Positions 33,701 through 39,282 of a DNA stretch of 39,282 bases are shown here, in pieces (within the stretch, counting starts at the first letter, position 1; every line of letters begins with the position of its first letter). Made by a program: the position numbers and the translations under genes. Origin of the DNA: Ectocarpus siliculosus (lineage: Eukaryota; Sar; Phaeophyceae; Ectocarpales; Ectocarpaceae); NCBI GenBank assembly GCA_000310025.1, contig FN649741.1, positions 6,198,180 through 6,237,461 of the forward strand, written 5' to 3'. The notes under the pieces are model-generated. The model had not been told where the DNA came from, did not search any database, and worked only from the letters and a program-made list of their open reading frames with translations.

Positions 33701-35795
33701 ACGTCATAGTCTGGATTGCAGCTCGTGTCGCAATGCGTACGAACTCTCATGATACAGCGGTGTGGCTGTTTACCCGCAGACCTGGAACCGGGTGGTGGAA
33801 ACATCCCGCAATTCTGACTGTGCTGCACCGTGGCGAGCGCTATGTTCCTCGATTGCCGTGTTCCTACAACGAGCTAAAGGCGGGAAGTGATTAAAGATGG
33901 GATAGACAGCCTAGGGTTAGTAGGACAAACATTTTTGAGCGATCTTTGGCACAGTAGGAAGGAGCGATTGGCCATCGGTGGTCGGTCCTGTGGGGAACAG
34001 CACTCCGTTCTCTCGGGGACAGGTGGTCAATGGTGTAACCGCTTTGGCATGCCCCCAATAAGCTTGGTCCCTTGAACATCGGACTGCTGTATTTGCAAAC
34101 ACACACGCCGCCCCCTCGCTGTTTTCTACTCGTAAACTTGTAGGCAAGTGGACACCGCGCTCGCGGTTTGGATCTTGATGATCATCGCGTGCGGTATTCA
34201 CGGGGTACTCTGGCAAGCGGCTGTGATCCAGCACTGGCTCAAGTCGTACGGCAACGCGCAGGTAGGATTCCCTTTCGTGTATGTTGCGCGGATGTTTGTG
34301 TTCGTAATTTATTACCGTTTGTTTTGCCGGGAACTTTTTTACCGCGTTATGATGTGGCTAGATTTTCCTTGTAGTCTGCCTCTGCTTTTAACAGGACAAA
34401 ACCGTTGCGGGCAGCAAACAAGAAACAAGCCCGTTGGGAGAACGATGTGAATATTTGTCAGCTACTTCACCCCCCCCCTGCGGGAGGCATGCCTACCAGC
34501 GTCAGGATCCACAGCGTCCATTGCCGTCTCGCCCCCTTGAGACGTACACACGAGCACGTCCAATCTGGAGAACCCCCCTCCTTTCGCCAGCGTCCTGTCG
34601 TCGCCTCTCCTGCATCCTGCGTGCTCATGAGCCACCGCACAACAGCAGTGATCCCTACCTCGAGGTGCATCAAAGAACAAATCGCAGGCGTTTTTTTGCA
34701 CCCCGCGCGGTGTAGGCCAAGTGGTATACAGGTTGCCGATTTGACGTGCAGTTGAATCGTTTTTTTTCGTATTTCTCGGCCTCCTCCCTCCCCTAGGTGG
34801 AGGAGGAGCCCTTGGACGGGTCGGATGATTCCGCGGAGCCCCAGAGGCCCCCGTCCCTCACCCGGAAGATAACGACGGAGTACCTGCGAGTGGGGCAGCT
34901 ACTTCTCGGCAAGGCCGAGGACGACTTTCTGGAGCTCTCGCCCTCCTCTGCTCCGGCCAAAGATGCCACTGCTGCTTGTTCTGGTGCAGCTGCGAGTGAG
35001 GGGGGTCCCGGCGACGCGGACTCTTCGGGGGGGGGCAGCAGCAACGGGCTGCCGCGGCGGCAACGATCGCCGAAGCGCGGCGGCGCGTTCCGCAACGGGG
35101 CCCCCCAGCGAGATCGCGACGATGGCGGGGGTGCTGGGGGCTCCAGGCGAAGGCAAGGGCCCGCCAGAGGAGGACGAGGAGGAGGCGCAGCAGAGGAGGA
35201 GACGGGTTTAGAGATGCGGGACACATCGGGACAGCCGAAAGGCGGACGGTGGGAGGACGAGGAGGAGGGCGAGGACGAGGAGGAGGGAGAGGATGGTACG
35301 TTTGTCGGGAGCGCCGGTGGTGCTGGCCGGCATCGAGCAGGCGCCGAAAATATCCCCCCGTCATCGCCGTCGTCGTCGACATCCTCCCTGCCCCAGGGCA
35401 TCATGGCCCACGAAAGGGGGGTCCGCGTGTGGAGTGGTGCCGGCCGGGCGTATGGCAGCGGGGGCGGGGAGAGGTGGATAGGGTTCGCGGGGTCACCTCG
35501 AAATAGTCGGCCACCGGTACCGACGGCATGGGACGACGACCGCGGTACTACTACCACAGCCGCCGGTGCGGGGGAGGATGAGGTCCTGGGCAACAGCAAC
35601 GGCAGTTCGGAACGTGAACCTCTGGCGGCTAGCTCGCCGTCGGCGATGGAGAGCGGCCGCAGGAAGGGCAATAGAAACGGGAGTAGAAGTCGAAGTAGAA
35701 GCACCAGCCCCGAGGTGTTCCGTGTTGCGAAGCAGGACGATAGTAGTAGCGGGGGCGAGGAATCCGCGACGTTTTTCAAAGAGGAGGATCGGTAA
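27705..35795 (+). CDS. Large membrane-anchored protein, possibly CLN5-like, about 1,010 residues
   Basis: Proposed exons: 27705-28091, 29404-29490, 29824-29949, 30163-30211, 30334-30576, 31591-32429, 32791-32892, 33566-33648, 34144-34261 and 34797-35795. Phases agree and total 3,033 nt. The basic N-terminus precedes a signal-anchor (PLWLAVKYVLSLLCVMVGVL). A soluble domain follows, with possible N-glycosylation sites (PTNMTIS, VNITST), a Ser/Gly-rich insertion in the long exon, then a second membrane segment (LAVWILMIIACGIHGVLW) and a roughly 370-residue acidic, Ser/Gly-rich tail. The order ASGCDEFVWALL, then KIVIYSHSKPEI, later HEYYKVNITSTKLDHISLPE, recalls the C-terminal half of CLN5, a lysosomal papain-like-fold enzyme of BMP lipid synthesis. 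The Cys in SGCDEF would be its nucleophile. This is a hypothesis from memory of the family. Exons 4-5 are the least certain (acceptor 30443 is an alternative), and exon 2 may start at 29392. Canonical CLN5 lacks the second helix and tail. Confidence 0.7.
30388..30427. repeat. CTG triplet repeat
   Basis: An interrupted GCTGCT tract of about 40 bases lies in or just before exon 5 of the large membrane-protein gene. If the acceptor at 30333 is used it encodes an Ala run; if 30443 is used it is intronic. Confidence 0.85.
30953..31551 (+). mobile_element. Dispersed element, copy 2, with 13-base flanking direct repeat
   Basis: About 600 bases are the reverse complement of copy 1 (19423-19954). The element runs from a G run and GTGTACTCATAGTCGTGCAT to GGCAAAACACCG, so its ends are short inverted GGTGT/ACACC. 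The 13 bases TGTGCTTGTGGGG occur immediately outside both ends (30940-30952 and 31552-31564), as expected of a target-site duplication. About 60 bases at the right end are tandemly duplicated (about 31434-31495 and 31496-31555), which copy 1 lacks. No coding capacity is seen. It lies in the intron before exon 6, about 26 bases from the 3' splice site. Confidence 0.88.
31842..31880 (+). repeat. AGC/AAC triplet repeat encoding Ser-Asn run
   Basis: A run of AGC then AAC codons gives a Ser/Asn homopolymer in the Ser/Gly-rich insertion of the long exon. Several smaller AGC runs lie downstream to about 32070. Confidence 0.9.
33091..33306. mobile_element. Foldback (MITE-like) element, about 216 bases
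   Basis: The left end (GGTGACGCAAGATAACACAC, then CCTAGACCGGTTTTCAAAA) is an imperfect inverted match over about 50 bases to the right end, whose reverse complement starts GGTGACATAAGATATCATTC and has GACCGATCTTCAAACTCG. The inner motif is shared with the elements near 36.3-36.6 kb. It is non-coding and lies in the intron between exons 7 and 8 of the large membrane-protein gene. Confidence 0.75.
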
Positions 35796-36304
35796 CAGGC
35801 CTCGGACGCGTGCCTTGTGGCTCTGCTGTGGGATTTTCGCCGGCCACGCCAGTCCGGTCGTCTCCAGGCAGCGTTTGTAGTATACTCGTATTGTAACAAT
35901 AAAGTAGGATGGTGTTGTCTTTCTTTACATGTCGTTTTTGACAGGACGCTTTGGCTGGGCACTCTTCTTGTTGTGTTGCTCTCTTTTCTCCGACTCTTTG
36001 CGTGACACTCTCATCACCGGGCGTGCTTAGAAAGGCTCGGTTCCTCCGTCAAATGGGCGGGTCGGGTTGACCGCACTACAACCGTATTCAGACACCGGCG
36101 TGCAGTATGCAACGGTTGCAGTTGGCTCCGCCTCCTGCAAGGGTTTCCGATATGATAAAAGGCCTGCGCGCGGCGAGATCTGATAAACCAACCATCTTGT
36201 CACGTCTGGCAAGGACGGGTCTTCGCATCTGCCACACGGGTGTGTCAGTTTCCCGATCGTCGCCGGACGGTCAAAGAGTCCGGTGGTTTCGTTGTCACCT
36301 GCGG

Positions 36305-36360
36305 ATAAGGGGCACCCCCCCCCTAGACCGATTTTCAAAGCTCGATTGTTCCACGACCAA
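36305..36360 (+). repeat. Solo end of the foldback element family
   Basis: GGATAAGGGGCACCCCC, then CTAGACCGATTTTCAAAGCTC, matches the left ends of the elements at 33091 and 36413. No matching inverted partner of its own is evident, so it may be a remnant end or the outer end of a nested copy. Confidence 0.65.
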
Positions 36361-36412
36361 CATTGTCTGTACCGTACCGTATACAACCGTAACATGGTAT
36401 TCCGTGAGCGTT

Positions 36413-36622
36413 GGAGAGATGGCACCCCCCCTCGACCGATTTTCAAAGATCAATTGCTCTACAGCCAAGATTGTGCCAACACCAAAAGTGGTGGGTTTGG
36501 ACTGTTGGAATGGAAACATCTCGTGGACGACTTTCCCTAACGCATCGGGCTCTTTAACGCACCCGCTTGGTTGTGGATCAATCGAGCTGTGAACGTCGGT
36601 CGAGGGGGGGTGCCATCTCTCC
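36413..36622. mobile_element. Foldback (MITE-like) element, 210 bases
   Basis: The left end GGAGAGATGGCACCCCCCC, then TCGACCGATTTTCAAAG, matches the reverse complement of the right end over about 57 bases at roughly 80 percent by eye (right end read inward: GGAGAGATGGCACCCCCCCT, then CGACCGACGTTCACAGCTCG). No coding capacity is seen. The size is close to that of the element at 33091. Confidence 0.8.
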
Positions 36623-37390
36623 GCCTCTCGCGGTGTTTATTTGTTCTCGGAGCACGGGTAACGTCGCTCGCTTGCACCTCGGCCGCAGAGACGACGCTGT
36701 TCCTTTAGGTTGTATTGTCTTGTAGTATTTAGTGTATGTCTTGGTGTAGGCAGATTTGGACGGGGATACGTCTGGTCGAAGAAATTTCACTCTGTTCGGG
36801 TTTTTACCCAGCGTTTTGCCTGCTTTCGTCGTTTCGTCGTGCTTAGTTGCAAGTCGTGGGTTCCGTGTCCGCTCTCGCTACCAGGCGTCTTTAGTCCTTG
36901 TTCTCGTGTGTGTGTGTTTTTTGCTGTTCGACGGGGACGGTTCGCTGACTAATTTTGTAGAGCGTGAGGCGTGTTTTTGGTCAAGACAATGTGTGTGCTC
37001 GCGTCGGACGAAACGGTGTTCTCTGTAGCGATCGATATCCTCAAGCCACTTCATTCACTGCGAAATAAAAGAGAGATCATTCTGACGCCCTATAACAGAA
37101 ATACCCGTGCTTTGTCTTGTGGTGATCCTCGAACCGCGACGACGCACACGACGATTTACCGCCCTTTTAGTGGCAAAGCGGCCAAACAGCAAGCAAGAGC
37201 CACAAGGAGGCAGTCACGAAGCGTGCCAGATGCCACGAAAAGAAGAAGGCCCGTGGGCGTCACAGCCAACGGTACCATTACCGCCAACGCCTTCCATCAA
37301 GCCGTCAGGGTGTGTATGCTCCGATCACCCCCACCCCCATAATCTACTGAGTCCACCGCATGCCACCGCGTCCTCCTCCATCTAACTAGA

Positions 37391-39224
37391 CTACCCTTGA
37401 GCCGGTAACCGCCACTTTGCAGAAAGAGCCCCCCTCAACTCTGCAATCGCAGCCGCCGCCGCCGCCGCCGCCGCCGCCGCTTCCGAAACATGACTAGCGG
37501 CCACGGCACCGGTGTTGTTGCCAAAAATGAAACTCCCCGAGGTCAGCACGTTAGCCCCTGCGGCAACGCAAGCCTGAGCCGTGGCTGCGTTGACGCCGCC
37601 GTCTACCTGTCATCATCATTTGCAAGGACGTCACCAAATTTTGAGTCAAACAACGCGAACAACGTGGCATTGTGGCTGGAGTGTACGTTGCCGCGTGGGA
37701 CGCGGCAGGGGCGGAGTTGGCGGAAAAGTTCCTTCTGGGGTGCTACGACAGCGGTGAGCATGCTTTCGTGGCACGGTTTCGCGAGAGGGCAACCACGAAC
37801 AGAAGGGAAACAGACGCTCACGGGCAACAACCCAGGCACGGGAAGCCCGCGACCGAAAAATTCCCACGGCACGTAACAAATGAAGCGCTCGGGGAACCTT
37901 TTCACGGTTATTTTCGCGGAACTCCGCAACGGAAAACAAAACCGCACAGGAAACGCCGCCCAGCGCTGTACGACTCCTCGCTGTTACGGTATTTTAGTAC
38001 AAGGATCTGAATGGTAGTTCTAGGGAACATGTTGAGGTTATGTCGGAAGCTGCAACTCCCGATGAATGTTATCAAAAGGGGATGATGCCATAGCAGCCCC
38101 TTCCCTCCAAGGAGAGGTCCCGCCCCCATTTGTTCAGTCTAGCCAAGGAGAGCAAAAACACATCACGTACTGCTGCTCAAGAGATCACCCAACAAGCACA
38201 AGTGAGGTGTCATGGTCAGGGTCTCCAAGAATTGCTACGCGTGCAAACCTACCTCACAACACCAAACCACAAAAAATCTCGACTACTGACTGCTACATAC
38301 TGCTGCTTCTGCCGCGAATGGATAGTCATCTCGACGCGTGCACCTGAATGTCCAGCTCCGGACAGATCGACCGCAGCTCCTCCACCTTCGCCAGAACGGT
38401 CGAGTCGAACGCCTGACCCCCGAAACCCGGTTGGACCGCGAGAACGTCGACGCATTGCACGAGCCGCCGCGGCTCCAGGAGCGGCAGCACCGCGGAGACC
38501 GGGGTCTCGGGCCTCAGGGCAACGCCCGCCCGCATGCCCGCCTCCGAGATTCGCACGGCCTTAGAGGTCGAAGAGGCGGTGGGAGGACGGGCGGTTGGGG
38601 GGGGGGACTCGATTGGTTGATCGCCTATTTTGTAGGTCTATTTAATCGTCCACATCACCCCGAGATCTGACAGACAGAGCAACCGCTGCGCCTTCTGGTT
38701 TCGTTCACGGGCTTCGACTTCTTTTCGGCGGAAACTGACAGCCGTTGGCACCGATGTTGCGGAGGAGCACTCCCAGAGCATTCGTTGTTTCGGATCAGAG
38801 GTGTATCATCGGATGGGTTAGGTAACCGATGGGGCTCCATGTGCCAAGCTTTTCACGTGTCGTCGCAGCAAGGCCTAGGCACCGGTTGACCCCACGAGCA
38901 ACGCCTCGTTCTCATTCACACCAATGAACAGAGGCGTGAAAGAGAGAAAAATAACTGGCTTTTGCCAGTCTCGATATCCTAAACTCTCCCCCCAAACTAA
39001 AACCTTCTTGAAGAACGACCCCTCCCCCCGCTCACCAAACTCGCGGCATCCATGTCGCTGCCCTCGACCACAGCCTCGGGGTGAAACAGGACCTGGCTGG
39101 TCCCGGCGTCCTTGAGCGCGTCAACGTACTCGTGCGGGTTCTCGACAGCCAGGTGCACGTCCAGGAAGACCGAGGGGTGTCGACGGCGAAGGCTCGCGAC
39201 GACGGGAGGGCCGAACGTTAGCAC
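37391..39224 (-). CDS. Ribulose-phosphate 3-epimerase, divergent, N-terminus beyond window
   Basis: RPE interconverts ribulose 5-phosphate and xylulose 5-phosphate in the pentose phosphate and Calvin cycles, using a TIM barrel. Exons 39224-39036, 38559-38344 and 37606-37391 are all phase 0 (206 residues plus TAG 37393-37391). Exon 1 gives LTFGPPVVASL, DVHLAVENPHEYVDAL and LFHPEA. Exon 2 gives EAGMRAGVALRPET and LAVQPGFGGQAF. Exon 3 gives VDGGVNAATAQACVAAGANV and SGSFIFGN, followed by a nine-Ala helix. The order and spacing match the family, and donors are GTGAGC and GTGCAC. About 35 N-terminal residues, including the catalytic Asp of the DVMDG motif, lie past the right edge, so targeting to plastid or cytosol cannot be judged. 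Usual HLMV and VMTV segments are HLAV and VLAV here, which suggests a divergent paralogue. Confidence 0.87.
37451..37481. repeat. GCC triplet repeat encoding Ala run
   Basis: About ten CCG/GCC units in the last epimerase exon encode a run of Ala on the minus strand, in the C-terminal helix outside the barrel core. Confidence 0.9.
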
Positions 39225-39230
39225 CTGTCG

Positions 39231-39282
39231 GGGGGGGGGGGGGGGGGGGGGCCCCCCCCTTTGAAAAAAAAAGGGGGAAAAA
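39231..39282. other. Low-quality homopolymer contig end
   Basis: The window ends in a long G run, then blocks of C, T, A, G and A. This looks like a misread contig end rather than genomic sequence. It sits in the epimerase intron just upstream of the first visible exon. Confidence 0.75.

Larger units (their letters stand above)
35796..37390. other. Convergent intergenic region with foldback elements
   Basis: This 1.6 kb separates the stop of the large membrane-protein gene and the stop of the epimerase gene. The middle is occupied by MITE-like sequence. A plus-strand frame over 36710-37342 shows no family motif, and its T-rich composition resembles non-coding sequence. No further gene is supported. 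Confidence 0.55.

Noticed and set aside
34793-35962. 389-codon minus-strand frame opposite the last exon of the large membrane-protein gene
   Set aside because: Pro/Ser/Arg-rich shadow of a Gly/Ser/Asp-rich exon. The plus-strand frame starts exactly at a phase-0 acceptor.

Overview
The window reads as nuclear DNA of a multicellular stramenopile, most likely a brown alga of the Ectocarpus type. Coding exons are GC-rich and biased to G/C at third positions. They are split by introns of about 250-1,300 bases with T/C-rich 3' ends. Spliced reading frames run Gly/Ser/Ala-rich and carry many triplet-repeat insertions, and neighbouring genes alternate strand without exception. No prokaryotic operons, rRNA or CRISPR arrays were found, and no convincing tRNA.

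I assembled seven gene models by hand from splice sites, intron phase and protein logic. In order they are: (1) a tubulin-tyrosine-ligase-like gene, minus strand, running off the left edge; (2) an unrecognised 828-residue polyQ protein, plus; (3) an ankyrin-TPR protein with an N-terminal coiled coil, minus; (4) a nine-exon MAP kinase kinase, plus; (5) a small four-helix membrane protein, minus; (6) a large membrane-anchored protein faintly resembling the CLN5 family, plus; (7) a divergent ribulose-phosphate 3-epimerase, minus, running off the right edge. All exon junctions listed are phase-consistent, and the models close at whole codons.

The spacers and long introns hold repeats. A roughly 0.53-0.6 kb dispersed element occurs in opposite orientations in an intron of gene 4 and an intron of gene 6; the second copy is flanked by a 13-base direct repeat. 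A family of about 210-base foldback (MITE-like) elements is present. A degraded roughly 110-base tandem array lies at 23.0-23.5 kb. A broken copy of MAPKK exon 2 lies in MAPKK intron 1. A 100-N assembly gap sits between two poly-C tracts, and the right end of the window is low-quality homopolymer sequence.

The genes do not form an obvious pathway. The most interesting points are three apparent GC-AG introns in the MAPKK, an Asp at its first activation-loop phospho-site, the broken exon copy, the precisely bounded mobile element, the CLN5-like hypothesis, and active-site substitutions in the epimerase. No database search or transcript data were available, so family names rest on recognised motifs and splice sites on sequence inspection.
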